Origin: Pseudomonadota bacterium
GTDB taxonomy: Bacteria; Pseudomonadota; Gammaproteobacteria; Steroidobacterales; Steroidobacteraceae
DNA: 64,000 nt
Assembly: GCA_021808195.1 (NCBI GenBank)
Contig: JAKBCE010000015.1
Span: 1 to 64,000, forward strand
Reading direction: 5' to 3'
This document shows, piece after piece, positions 16,785 to 25,637 of the stretch. The notes under the pieces were generated by a model. It did no database searches. It was not told the origin of the DNA and saw only the letters and a list, made by a program, of their open reading frames with translations. The first letter of the stretch is position 1; the number at the start of each line of letters is the position of its first letter. Made by a program: the position numbers and the translations under genes.

Positions 16785-18166
16785 GTGCCGCGCGCCGATA
16801 CGCCGTGACGGTGATCGGTGCAGGACTGACTGGGCCGTTACTGGCGCTGCTGCTCGCGCGCAAGGGATTTCTGGTGACGTTGCTCGAGCGTCGCCCGGAC
16901 CCGCGTATGGCGATCGCCTCAGGTGGCCGTTCGATCAACCTTGCGCTCTCGGCCCGAGGCATCCGCCCTTTGGAGCGTGCCGGCGTATTTGCTGAAGTTG
17001 CGCCGCTGTTGCTGCCGATGCGCGGCCGCATGGTGCACGATCTGTCGGGTCCGCCGGTACTGCAACTGTATGGACAGAGACCCGAGGAGATCAATTATTC
17101 CATCGGACGCGCGGCGCTCAATCGAGTGCTCGTGGATGCTGCCGAGCGCGCTGGTGTGGAGCTGCGGTTCGAGCAGCGCTGCATCGGGTACGATCCGCTT
17201 GCGCAGGCAGCACGCTGTATTGATGAATGTTCGGGGCGTGAATTTACGCTGGAGTGCGATACCCTGATTGCCGCCGACGGAGCCGGCTCCCCGGTACGCG
17301 CCAGTTTGGCGGCCGCTGGTGTGTGCACGGTGTCTGTCGAGCCGCTGGATCATGACTACAAGGAAATGACGCTGCCGGCGGCGCCGGGCGGCATGCATGC
17401 GCTCTCGCCCGATGCGCTGCATATCTGGCCGCGCGGCGGGTTCATGCTGATCGCGTTGCCGAATCCGGGCGGTACCTTCACCCTGACGTTGTTCCTGCCG
17501 CGCACCGGCGAGGCGAGTTTCGCCGGGCTTGAGGACGCCGACGCGCAACGACGGTTTTTTGCCGAGCAGTTTCCTGACCTGGCCGCCCACCATCGGGCAC
17601 TGCTGGAGGATTTTCGCCGTAATCCCCAGGGCCAGCTCGCCACGGTGCGCACCCGTGGCTGGCATTTCGGTGGGCAGGTGCTGTTGCTCGGCGATGCGGC
17701 GCATGCGATCGTGCCGTTTCACGGCCAGGGGATGAATGCCGGCTTCGAGGATTGCGCCGTCTTCGACGCGTTGCTCGAGCGGCACCGCGACTGGGCGGTA
17801 CTGTACAGTGAATTTGAGCGGTTGCGCCGGCCGAACACCGATGCCATCGCACAGATGGCGCTCGAGAATTACCTGGAGATGCGCGAGCGCGTACGCGATC
17901 CGAGATTCCAGCATCTGAAGCAGCTGGCCTTCGAGCTCGAACAGCGCTTCCCCCAGCAGTTCATCCCCCGCTACTCGATGGTGATGTTCCATCCGGAGAT
18001 CTCTTATCTGGAGGCACTGCGTCGCGGGCAGATCCAAGCGTCGATTCTCGAGCAGCTTGATCGCCGGCGTTCCGCGGACGGTAGTATCGACCCGGCACTC
18101 GCCGAAGCGCTGCTAAGCGCAAACCTGCCACGCGTAGAGCCACACCGGGACCCGCAGACCGGCTAG
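16781..18166 (+). CDS. kmo: Kynurenine 3-monooxygenase
   Basis: A 461-residue FAD-dependent hydroxylase converting L-kynurenine to 3-hydroxykynurenine with NADPH and oxygen. GxGxxG sits at residues 13-18, the GRSINLALSARG substrate/flavin loop near 49-60, and the second FAD motif LLLGDAAHAIVPFHGQGMN near 303-321. The C-terminal third is the membrane-associating part of this family. With kynU it points to tryptophan breakdown or de novo NAD synthesis; tryptophan dioxygenase, formamidase and 3-hydroxyanthranilate dioxygenase genes are not in the window. Confidence 0.95.
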   Translation: MSAARRYAVTVIGAGLTGPLLALLLARKGFLVTLLERRPDPRMAIASGGRSINLALSARGIRPLERAGVFAEVAPLLLPMRGRMVHDLSGPPVLQLYGQRPEEINYSIGRAALNRVLVDAAERAGVELRFEQRCIGYDPLAQAARCIDECSGREFTLECDTLIAADGAGSPVRASLAAAGVCTVSVEPLDHDYKEMTLPAAPGGMHALSPDALHIWPRGGFMLIALPNPGGTFTLTLFLPRTGEASFAGLEDADAQRRFFAEQFPDLAAHHRALLEDFRRNPQGQLATVRTRGWHFGGQVLLLGDAAHAIVPFHGQGMNAGFEDCAVFDALLERHRDWAVLYSEFERLRRPNTDAIAQMALENYLEMRERVRDPRFQHLKQLAFELEQRFPQQFIPRYSMVMFHPEISYLEALRRGQIQASILEQLDRRRSADGSIDPALAEALLSANLPRVEPHRDPQTG

Positions 18167-18176
18167 AATTACGCCC

Positions 18177-18506
18177 ATGAACCGAGTTACCACCGACGGG
18201 GTCATCGAGTATGTGCCCCAGGACGTGCAGAGCCTGCTCGAAGAGGGCCGGATCCTGTTGATCGATGTGCGCGAACCGGACGAGTACGCCCGGGAGCGTA
18301 TTCCCGGCGCACTGCTCTATCCGCTCTCTACGTTCGATGCAGCGCATCTGCCGGTAGATGGCGCCCGCGCGGTGGTGTTCCATTGCGCCGCGGGCGGCCG
18401 CTCGCTGACCGCGGCGCGACTGCGCAAGGCGACGGGCCAGCCCGCTGCACACATGGCAGGCGGTATCGTGGCGTGGAAGGCCCTCGGCCTGCCCATCGTC
18501 AGCTAA
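18177..18506 (+). CDS. Single-domain rhodanese-like protein
   Basis: A 109-residue rhodanese domain. LLIDVREPDEYARERIPGA is the CH2A-type opening and FHCAAGGRS carries the catalytic Cys (near residue 72) in a six-residue loop, so sulfur transfer is possible. It starts 10 bases after kmo and runs into trmB with little spacing, so it may be part of the same transcript. The sulfur acceptor is unknown. Confidence 0.9.
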   Translation: MNRVTTDGVIEYVPQDVQSLLEEGRILLIDVREPDEYARERIPGALLYPLSTFDAAHLPVDGARAVVFHCAAGGRSLTAARLRKATGQPAAHMAGGIVAWKALGLPIVS

Positions 18507-18517
18507 CGGCGCAGCGG

Positions 18518-19201
18518 TTGAACGAAACCGAATATCCGCGCGCAATCCGCTCCTTCGTCACGCGGGCCGGGCGCATCACCCCTGCGCAGGAGCGAGCGCT
18601 CGATACGTTGTGGCCGAAGTACGGCATCGAGCCGCACGGCCTGATTGATCTCGACGGGGTGTTTGGCCGCGTGGCCACTCGCACCGTCGAGATTGGCTTT
18701 GGCAACGGCGAGAATTTGCTCGCACTCGCCGCCGCGCAGCCGCAACGGGACTTTTTGGGCATCGAGGTCCATCGTCCTGGCGTCGGGCGGGTCCTGCTGG
18801 GTCTGCAAGATCTGGCGCTGACGAATGTCCGTGTGATCTGCCATGACGCCGTGCAGGTGCTCGAGCGCCACCTGGCAGCGGCAAGTCTCGATGAAATTCT
18901 TGTGCTCTTCCCGGATCCTTGGCCGAAGAAGCGCCATCACAAGAGGCGGCTGATTCAGCCACCGTTCGTCAGTCTGCTGGCCGAGCGCCTCAAAAGCGGC
19001 GGCCAGGTGCACCTTGCAACCGACTGGGGTCCGTACGCCGAGGAGATGCTCGCAACGCTCTCAGCCGAATCGCGCTTGCGCAATCTCGACCCGCAGGGCG
19101 GTTTCGTGCCTCGTCCTGCGGATCGCACCGCGACCCGATTCGAGCGGCGCGGGGAGCGCCTCGGGCATCCGGTGTGGGATCTGGCGTTCGTCCGCTGCTG
19201 A
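18518..19201 (+). CDS. trmB: tRNA (guanine-N7)-methyltransferase
   Basis: A 227-residue SAM-dependent enzyme that makes m7G46 in tRNA variable loops. IRSFVTRAGRITPAQ is the family N-terminus, VEIGFGNGENLLALA the SAM-binding loop (near residue 48), and LFPDPWPKKRHHKRRL the diagnostic motif (near 128). No ATG precedes the conserved N-terminus; TTG at 18518 was chosen, but a start within the rhodanese 3' end is possible. Confidence 0.93.
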   Translation: MNETEYPRAIRSFVTRAGRITPAQERALDTLWPKYGIEPHGLIDLDGVFGRVATRTVEIGFGNGENLLALAAAQPQRDFLGIEVHRPGVGRVLLGLQDLALTNVRVICHDAVQVLERHLAAASLDEILVLFPDPWPKKRHHKRRLIQPPFVSLLAERLKSGGQVHLATDWGPYAEEMLATLSAESRLRNLDPQGGFVPRPADRTATRFERRGERLGHPVWDLAFVRC

Positions 19202-19226
19202 GCGTCCTGAGGCCGGCGCAATCTCA

Positions 19227-19865
19227 TCAAACGCCGTGCAGGCCGAATACGGCGCGCAGCCCGTCGACGACGAATTGCACGGCGAGGGCGCCGAGGACGA
19301 CCCCGAATAGGCGGCCGGCCACATTGACGCCCGTGACCCCGATGATGTGCATCAGCGGCTCGGCGAGCCACATCACCACCAGGGAGATCGCGAGCACGAG
19401 CACGACAGCCACGAACAAACTGAGAAAAACGAGCGGGTGCTGGAACAGATGCACCGGGCCGAACCACAGCAGTACCGTGGCCAGCGCGCCAGGTCCGGAA
19501 ATGAACGGGAACGCCAGGGGCACCACCGAGATATCGGCGCGGCGCTGGCTCTCGGCCTGCTCGTCGCTGGTGGTTCGGCTGCCGGACTCGCGCGCGAAAA
19601 CCATCTCGAGCGCAAGCAAAAACAGCAGGATGCCGCCAAAGATGCGAAAAGCGCCGAGGCTGATTCCCATGAGGGCAAGGAAGGGTGCGCCGACCAGCGC
19701 GAAGAACGCCAAAATCAGGGCGGCCACCACGGTGGCCTTGATCGCCATTCGATGGCGGTACTCGCGGGTGGCACCCTGGGTGAGGCCGCTGAAGATCGGC
19801 AGCAGGGAGATTGGCTCCACAACCGCAAAGAACACGACAAAAAATTTCAGCGGCTCTTCGAGCAT
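19227..19865 (-). CDS. MarC-family integral membrane protein
   Basis: A 212-residue protein with six predicted helices and the family's FFAVVEPISLLPIF start and PLAFPFISGPGALATVLL repeat half. MarC proteins (UPF0056) are inner-membrane proteins of uncertain function, once linked to multiple antibiotic resistance. Start ATG 19865 chosen because upstream frame is not membrane-like. Converges with trmB; the 187 bases between its start and the DUF6763 gene hold divergent promoters. Confidence 0.9.
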   Translation of the reverse strand: MLEEPLKFFVVFFAVVEPISLLPIFSGLTQGATREYRHRMAIKATVVAALILAFFALVGAPFLALMGISLGAFRIFGGILLFLLALEMVFARESGSRTTSDEQAESQRRADISVVPLAFPFISGPGALATVLLWFGPVHLFQHPLVFLSLFVAVVLVLAISLVVMWLAEPLMHIIGVTGVNVAGRLFGVVLGALAVQFVVDGLRAVFGLHGV

Positions 19866-20051
19866 GGGCGGCAGGCTGCGGTTTTCCCGTTCTTGAAAGG
19901 GCGGCGTGCGAGGCGCAACATGGTTACCGTCCCTCGCTCGGCGGCCGCAGGATAGCAGCTTCGCGGCCCACCGGGCGTACTGAGCGGTCCGCCCGCAGGA
20001 CCGAAACTCCGCGGTGCTGGCGGGGGAACAGCGCGGCGGTGAGGTCTGATC

Positions 20052-20366
20052 ATGGTCGCTCCACAACCGGAAATCGGTCACTGGTATCGCTTGGGCAGCG
20101 GCGAGCTGTTCGAAGTGGTCGCAGTGAATGATGACGATGGGACCATCGACATCCAGTACTTCGATGGCACGGTCGAGGAGATGGACCGCGAGGACTGGCA
20201 AGCGCAGTGGGACGAGGGCCTTCTCGAGGCCGCTGAGCCACCCGAGGACTGGAGCGGTTCGGTGGATGTCGACGTCGAGGACGAGCAGGTCCACGGCGGA
20301 GAGTCGTTTGATGACGACACGATGCCGCGGGCCAGCCCGCTTGAGGGCCTCGATCTGTTCGAATGA
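20052..20366 (+). CDS. Small acidic DUF6763-family protein
   Basis: A 104-residue acidic protein. The first 60 residues form a predicted small beta fold (HWYRLGSGELFEVVAVNDD, IDIQYFDGTVEEMD) as in DUF6763 proteins of gammaproteobacteria; the rest is a disordered acidic tail. No function is known. It meets the Rieske gene stop-to-stop with no spacing. Confidence 0.8.
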   Translation: MVAPQPEIGHWYRLGSGELFEVVAVNDDDGTIDIQYFDGTVEEMDREDWQAQWDEGLLEAAEPPEDWSGSVDVDVEDEQVHGGESFDDDTMPRASPLEGLDLFE

Positions 20367-20759
20367 TCAGGGTGTGCCGGGGGCGAGCGCTGCGGGTTCG
20401 ACCTCGGGGGCCAGCAGTACCAGGTCGCCGGCGATCGTGAGCGCGATCGGCCGCAGCGACTGACCGGCACAGGGTCCCGCAATGCACTCACCCGATTCCT
20501 TGTCGAACAGCGCCCCATGCGAGGCGCACACGATTAATGCCCGGTCGGGCGTCAGGAAGCAGTGCGGCCGCAGATCGAGCGGGTGGCCGGCGTGCGGGCA
20601 ATGATTCACGTAGCCTCTGACCTGCACGCCGCATCGCACCACGAACCCGCGCAACGGCCAGTCTCCCCCACCGATGCGAAAGCCGCGTGCGCCCGAGTGC
20701 TCCAAATCCGCGAGACGGCAGATCACCCGCTCTAAATCGATCTCAACCGGTCCCGGCAT
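20367..20759 (-). CDS. Rieske [2Fe-2S] ferredoxin-like protein
   Basis: A 130-residue single Rieske domain. The cluster ligands are in CPHAGHPLD (Cys-x-His, near residue 50) and CASHGALFD (Cys-x-x-His, near 74). It has no oxygenase partner beside it and could serve as electron carrier for an unlinked enzyme. It overlaps the end of ampG by 17 bases on the same strand, so it is probably translated from the ampG message. Confidence 0.9.
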   Translation of the reverse strand: MPGPVEIDLERVICRLADLEHSGARGFRIGGGDWPLRGFVVRCGVQVRGYVNHCPHAGHPLDLRPHCFLTPDRALIVCASHGALFDKESGECIAGPCAGQSLRPIALTIAGDLVLLAPEVEPAALAPGTP

Positions 20760-22230
20760 CGATGCGCTCCGCCGATTCGGCCATGCGGGCCGCCTCAGGC
20801 ATGACTGTCGCCCGCGGAATCCTGTGCCACAGCGAGGCGAGCAGCAAGCCCGCCGGGACGCACAGGCTTGCGGTGTACAGGAAGAAATGCGCATAGCCGA
20901 TTCGCTCGACGACGAAACCGGAGGTGCCTTCGAGCAGCTTGCCGGGCAGGGCGTACAGCGAGGCGAACAGTGCGTACTGGGTGGCGGTGTACTTCGGACT
21001 GGTGAGACTCGACATGAAGGCGATCAATGCGACGCCTTCGAGCGACAACGCCAGATTGTCGATGCCGTTGGCGATGCCAAGCCCGAGCAGCGTCGGGGAA
21101 TGTGTCGTGGCGAGCAGCGCGTAGCTGAGGTTCGATACCAGCGACAGCATGAGCCCTGCAGCGAGTGCGCGCGCAAGACCAATGCGCGACACGAGCAGGC
21201 CGCCCAGAAATACCCCGGCGATTCCCACGGTGTAGCCGCTGACTTTCCCGACCAGCGCAATCTGCTCGAGCGAGTAGTGATGATCGATATAAAAAGGATT
21301 CGCCATCGAGCCCATGGTGAACTCTGCGAGCTGATACAGCCCGATCAGAGCCAACGCGCCGAGCGCGATGCGCGTGCCGAACCGGCCGAGGAATTCGGTC
21401 AGCGGGCAAATGACCGCACCGATGAACCATTCGCCGAGGTTTTGCAATGGTTTTGGCCAGTGGGCCCGGCGCTCGAGCCACTCGATGACGCGCAGCTCAC
21501 GCTCCTGCGCCGCGCGCGTCACCGGCGCCGCGGGCTCCTTCACCAGCAGCGTGGTGAGTACTCCGACGGACATCAGCGCAGCCATCGCGCCATAGCTCAG
21601 ATGCCAGCCGAATCCAGACGCGATGGCGATTGCGCCGGCGCCGCCAGCAATCATCGCAATACGGTAGCCCACCGAATACGTGGCGACCATCGCACCCTGC
21701 AGCGACTGCGGCACCGATTCGATCCGCCAGGCGTTCATGGCCACATCCTGCGTGGCCGAGCAAAACGCCACGAACAGCGCGGTGGCTGCCATCGATCCGA
21801 CCTGAGTGGCCGGAGCGCCGGCCGCCAGGCGTGTCAGGCCGAGCGCAATACCCAATTGAGCGAGCAACATCCACGAGCGGCGCCGGCCGAGCAGCCGGTG
21901 CAGCAGCGGCAGGCGTGCCCGGTCGACCACTGGCGACCACACGAATTCGAACGAGTACGCGAATCCGACCCAGGCGAACATGCCGATCGTGGAGCGCTCG
22001 ATGCCGGCCTGACGCAGCCACACCGTGAGCGTTGAGAACACGAGCAGAAACGGCAGGCCGCTCGAGAAGCCGAGGAACAGCATGGCGAGCACGCTCGGCT
22101 CGCGATACACGGCGAGGGCGCGCCACCCGCGAGCCAGGGCGCTCGACACGGCAGTCGGTGCAGGCCCGGGACTCACGGCTGGCGAGCCGAGCGTGGCGAA
22201 GAGTTGACGATCCGGGTCCACATCAGGCAA
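20743..22230 (-). CDS. ampG: AmpG-family muropeptide permease
   Basis: A 495-residue major-facilitator protein with about 13 hydrophobic helices that would import GlcNAc-anhydroMurNAc peptides for cell-wall recycling. MLFLGFSSGLPFLLVFSTL and SATQDVAMNAWRIE are typical AmpG segments (helix 1 and the loop after helix 4). A 40-residue hydrophilic leader precedes helix 1. It diverges from pyrE with only 11 bases between the start codons. Confidence 0.88.
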   Translation of the reverse strand: MPDVDPDRQLFATLGSPAVSPGPAPTAVSSALARGWRALAVYREPSVLAMLFLGFSSGLPFLLVFSTLTVWLRQAGIERSTIGMFAWVGFAYSFEFVWSPVVDRARLPLLHRLLGRRRSWMLLAQLGIALGLTRLAAGAPATQVGSMAATALFVAFCSATQDVAMNAWRIESVPQSLQGAMVATYSVGYRIAMIAGGAGAIAIASGFGWHLSYGAMAALMSVGVLTTLLVKEPAAPVTRAAQERELRVIEWLERRAHWPKPLQNLGEWFIGAVICPLTEFLGRFGTRIALGALALIGLYQLAEFTMGSMANPFYIDHHYSLEQIALVGKVSGYTVGIAGVFLGGLLVSRIGLARALAAGLMLSLVSNLSYALLATTHSPTLLGLGIANGIDNLALSLEGVALIAFMSSLTSPKYTATQYALFASLYALPGKLLEGTSGFVVERIGYAHFFLYTASLCVPAGLLLASLWHRIPRATVMPEAARMAESAERIDAGTG

Positions 22231-22241
22231 TGATATTCGCT

Positions 22242-22895
22242 ATGCAAGATCATCAGCTCAAATTCATCCAATTGGCCCTCGCACGTCGGGCGCTGCGTTT
22301 CGGGCAATTCACACTCAAATCGGGGCGCGAGAGCCCGTATTTCTTCAATGCGGGCCTGTTCAGCGACGGCGAGGCGATCGCCGTGCTCGGCCGCTGCTAC
22401 GCGGCGGCGATCACGAGCTCCGGCCTGCCATTCGACATGCTCTTTGGACCGGCTTACAAAGGCATCGCACTCGCGGCGAGCACTGCCGCAGCGCTGTTCG
22501 ACCACCATGGCCGCAATGTGCCCTACGCGTTCAACCGCAAGGAAGCCAAGACCCATGGCGAGGGGGGGCAGCTGATTGGCGCTCCCCTCACAGGTCGGGT
22601 GCTGGTCATCGACGACGTGGTGACCGCCGGCACCGCCGTGCGCGAGTCGCTGGAGCTCATCCGCGCCGCTGGTGCTCAGCCGGTCGGATGTGTCTTTGCG
22701 CTCGACCGGCAGGAGCGGGGTCGAGGCGAGTTGAGCGCGACCCAGGAGATCGAGCGGGAGCACGGCTTGAAGTGTCTCAGCGTACTTACGCTGGCGGATC
22801 TGATCGAGGCGCTCTCACAGCCGGGCGGACCCTCGATCAGCGCTGCGGAGCTCGCTGCGCTGAAGGCGTACCGGCAGCACTACGGGGTGGTCTGA
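22242..22895 (+). CDS. pyrE: Orotate phosphoribosyltransferase
   Basis: A 217-residue enzyme of pyrimidine synthesis that joins orotate and PRPP to orotidine monophosphate. FTLKSGRESPYFFNAGLF is the N-terminal signature, FGPAYKGI and FNRKEAKTHGEGG the catalytic loop, and VLVIDDVVTAGTAVRES the PRPP-binding motif near residue 125. Start ATG 22242 fits the family N-terminus. Confidence 0.97.
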   Translation: MQDHQLKFIQLALARRALRFGQFTLKSGRESPYFFNAGLFSDGEAIAVLGRCYAAAITSSGLPFDMLFGPAYKGIALAASTAAALFDHHGRNVPYAFNRKEAKTHGEGGQLIGAPLTGRVLVIDDVVTAGTAVRESLELIRAAGAQPVGCVFALDRQERGRGELSATQEIEREHGLKCLSVLTLADLIEALSQPGGPSISAAELAALKAYRQHYGVV

Positions 22896-22905
22896 GGCTC
22901 CTGCC

Positions 22906-24663
22906 TCACGGATACAGCGGCGGCAGCGGTGGGGTGCGAGAGTCCGATGAGCCGATCCGCTTGGGCAACTCACGCAGCGCCTGTGCGAGTGGCTCGCCGT
23001 GCCAGTCTGCGCCGCCGTAACAGGCTCGCTCCAGTTCGCGCAGCGCGGCGCTGAGGTGCGGATCGCGACTCGCCGCGGCGAGTGGATTCAGACTCGTGGC
23101 GGGAACTCCCCAGGCGGCGGCCATCCAGCTCAAGAGGTGCCGGCGTGCAGCCACGGCGTCATTGCGGGCGCAGGCGGCCCGAAACGCCGAGCGTTCGCTG
23201 GCTGCATCCGGTTGGGGAGGGCGCTTCGGTGCCGAGGCTGCCGCTGCCGGCCGTGCCCGGCGGCGGCGTGACCAGAGCCAGCCACCCAGCGTGCCAATCC
23301 AGAGTACTGCCATGGCCAGCGTGAGCCACGGCCACGGCAGGCGGCCATGGGAGCGTGCGGCTCTGGATCGAGCCGCGGATGGGGGGGGCGCGCCCGGCGC
23401 CCTGTGTGGTTCAGCCATCGGCGCGGGGCGCGTCGGGCCTGGCATCGACCCGGCGGGCGCACCGGCGGCAGGCACGATTGTCAGCGACTGCGCCGGTAGC
23501 GTCGTCACGCGGGGCTGATCAGTCTGGGTGTCCCACCAATGAATGGTGAGTGCCGGCAGGAGGAGCTGTCCGGGATGCCTGGCAATGAGCGCTATGGTCT
23601 GCGTGCGGCGGCCAGTGATGCCTGTTCCCTGCGTCACGTCATCGAGCTTGGCCTGATCAGGGTATGCGCGGACCCCAGCCGGGATGGCGAGGCGAGCGGC
23701 GAGATCGGGTAGCTGCGCTGCCGTGAGCCCGACGGCCTGCACATCGAGCGTGACGGTCAGCGGGTCGCCGGCTTGTACGGTCAGGCTGCGCGGGTGCCAG
23801 TGGGCTGCGAGCGTCAGGTCGCTCGCCGGCAGCCAGTCACGGCTGTGCGCGCGGGTCGGTCGTGGGCGCACCGAAAGCACGATCGGATCGCCATGGACCT
23901 CGATCGGGCGCAGCGTCCGCATCAGTCCACCGAAGAAGCCACCGAAGGGATTCCCGCCCCATGATGAACCGCCCTGGGGTGCGGCGATCTGCGCATCGAG
24001 CACTGGACCGGGCAGAGTGATGCGTCCGCTGCGTTGTGGAAACAGCACAAAGTGGCGCGTGATCACCTGATAGGTCCGTCCGTCGCGCACCGTGCTGCCA
24101 TACTGATCGGCGCCGACTTCTTTGACGAGCACATTGCCGTTGCCGGAGAAATCCAGGCTGCCGTGATAGATCTGCTCGGCAGCATAGATCCGTACCGTGA
24201 GTTGGATCTGCGCCTGGACATACGGCTGCGCCGGCTTCATGTGGCTGACGATGAATACTGCGGCCGAGGCGGCTCCGGCGTGACCAGAGGTCCCATTGGC
24301 GGCGCCTGCGACCGTCAACGTCAGGGCGCGGCTGTGTTCGCCATCCCAGACGATCGGCGGAATCGTCAATTGGCCGCTGCGCTTCGGTGCGAGCGTCAGC
24401 ACCACCTGACTGCTCTCGGCGCTGCCGCCGGTTCCGAACTGCACGCTGGTACTTGAGCTGCTACCCAGGATGTCGAACGCAGCCCGCAGTGGTGTCAGAT
24501 CCGGCTCGCTGGTGGTCAGGCCGTCATACGTCAGGGTGAGCTGTACGGTGGTGCCAGCGGGAATTTGCGTTGCGCTGAGCGCCGCCGTCACGGCCGCGCG
24601 TGCCGGGCTTGCCAGAGTGCACAGGCACAGTGCCAGCCAGAGTCCCGTGAGGCGCGCCTTCAT
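22906..24663 (-). CDS. BatD-like oxygen-tolerance family protein
   Basis: A 585-residue envelope protein. A signal peptide (MKARLTGLWLALCLCTLASPARA) precedes several Ig-like beta domains (AALSATQIPAGTTVQLTLTY is the BatD opening), then a low-complexity proline/alanine linker and one transmembrane helix near residue 455, with a cytoplasmic tail. Last gene of the MoxR/Bat operon; start ATG 24663 overlaps the TPR gene stop. Bat systems are tied to envelope stress tolerance, with mechanism unresolved. Confidence 0.85.
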   Translation of the reverse strand: MKARLTGLWLALCLCTLASPARAAVTAALSATQIPAGTTVQLTLTYDGLTTSEPDLTPLRAAFDILGSSSSTSVQFGTGGSAESSQVVLTLAPKRSGQLTIPPIVWDGEHSRALTLTVAGAANGTSGHAGAASAAVFIVSHMKPAQPYVQAQIQLTVRIYAAEQIYHGSLDFSGNGNVLVKEVGADQYGSTVRDGRTYQVITRHFVLFPQRSGRITLPGPVLDAQIAAPQGGSSWGGNPFGGFFGGLMRTLRPIEVHGDPIVLSVRPRPTRAHSRDWLPASDLTLAAHWHPRSLTVQAGDPLTVTLDVQAVGLTAAQLPDLAARLAIPAGVRAYPDQAKLDDVTQGTGITGRRTQTIALIARHPGQLLLPALTIHWWDTQTDQPRVTTLPAQSLTIVPAAGAPAGSMPGPTRPAPMAEPHRAPGAPPPSAARSRAARSHGRLPWPWLTLAMAVLWIGTLGGWLWSRRRRARPAAAASAPKRPPQPDAASERSAFRAACARNDAVAARRHLLSWMAAAWGVPATSLNPLAAASRDPHLSAALRELERACYGGADWHGEPLAQALRELPKRIGSSDSRTPPLPPLYP

Positions 24664-25637
24664 GGGTTCTCCTGTGGGTGCCGCAACAAATATTTGATGA
24701 GGAATTTGCGCCGCAGTAGCCCGGCCGGGTTGTTGGGGATCTGGCGCAACCACTGTTTGAGTGCCAGCGACTTCTCGCTGCGTGGCTTTGCCGGCGGCCG
24801 TGGCGCGGGGCTGGCGGCGCGCGCGGCGGCGTCAGTGGGGGTCGCTCGTGCGACGGCGCTTGCGCCTTTGTGCTGCCCCTGGTGCGCGATTGCAGCCGCG
24901 AGCGCCGCGTCGCGCTTCGCCTGGCCGGCGCGGCGGGTGTGGCTCGCTGACTCGGCTGCAGAGGAGTTCGCCGGGCTGCCGCCCTGCTCGGTATCGGGAC
25001 CACTGCCGCGAGCGCCCGATTGGCGGGCCGAGGCCGACCGCTGCCCGGCCCGTGCTCCCTTGGCCTGGGACCCGCTGCGTCCTGAAGCGTGATGTCCGCC
25101 AGTGCGCCGCTTCCGCCCCGAACCGGCCTGGGATTCACTGTGCCCAGAGCCGTTGTGGTTGTGCGGCCCGGAGGCGCCGGAGGAGGCGCCATGACTCGAC
25201 TGATGTGCGCCAGAGCCGCTCTTCGGCCTTGCCCTGCGCTGTGGCGGTTGGTGCGCGAGCAAGCGCTCGATTAGTGCCCGGTTGTGGCGGATGTCGTGGT
25301 CATGTGGCGACTGCCGTAACGCCGCGTCGTACGCGGAGAGTGCGGCATGCAAATGTCCCAGATGCGCCAGCGCGTTTCCACGGTTGTATTCCGAAGTAGC
25401 ATCTTTGAAGCGTTGGAGTAATTGCGCGGCTTGCGCATAATGTCCGGCCTCGAGGTCCGCATAGGCTTTGCGGCGCGCGCTGGTGAAACGTTTGGCCGCT
25501 TGCGCCGGTCGACCGGCTTTGAGCAGCGCTTCGCCCTGCTGATCGGGTGTGCGCCACAGATTTGACCAAACGCCTGCGAAAGCCGGTGTACTCAACAGAC
25601 AACCGACGATCACTAATAGAGTAATCCGGGCGTTCAT
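24660..25637 (-). CDS. TPR-repeat protein of the Bat operon (BatC-like) with low-complexity region
   Basis: A 325-residue protein with an N-terminal signal or anchor (residues 1-21), about two TPR repeats (roughly 30-130, including EYNRGNALAHLGHLHAALSAYDAAL), then some 110 residues rich in Ser, Gly, His, Gln and Arg (about 135-245) and a basic C-terminal helix. TPR partners of this operon type are thought to scaffold the VWA proteins. It overlaps the genes on both sides by 4 bases. Confidence 0.82.
   Translation of the reverse strand: MNARITLLVIVGCLLSTPAFAGVWSNLWRTPDQQGEALLKAGRPAQAAKRFTSARRKAYADLEAGHYAQAAQLLQRFKDATSEYNRGNALAHLGHLHAALSAYDAALRQSPHDHDIRHNRALIERLLAHQPPQRRARPKSGSGAHQSSHGASSGASGPHNHNGSGHSESQAGSGRKRRTGGHHASGRSGSQAKGARAGQRSASARQSGARGSGPDTEQGGSPANSSAAESASHTRRAGQAKRDAALAAAIAHQGQHKGASAVARATPTDAAARAASPAPRPPAKPRSEKSLALKQWLRQIPNNPAGLLRRKFLIKYLLRHPQENP

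Noticed and set aside
20674..22035. 453-codon plus-strand frame opposite ampG and the Rieske gene
   Set aside because: Composition dominated by Arg/Gln/His and antisense to recognisable genes; a GC-skewed third-position artefact.
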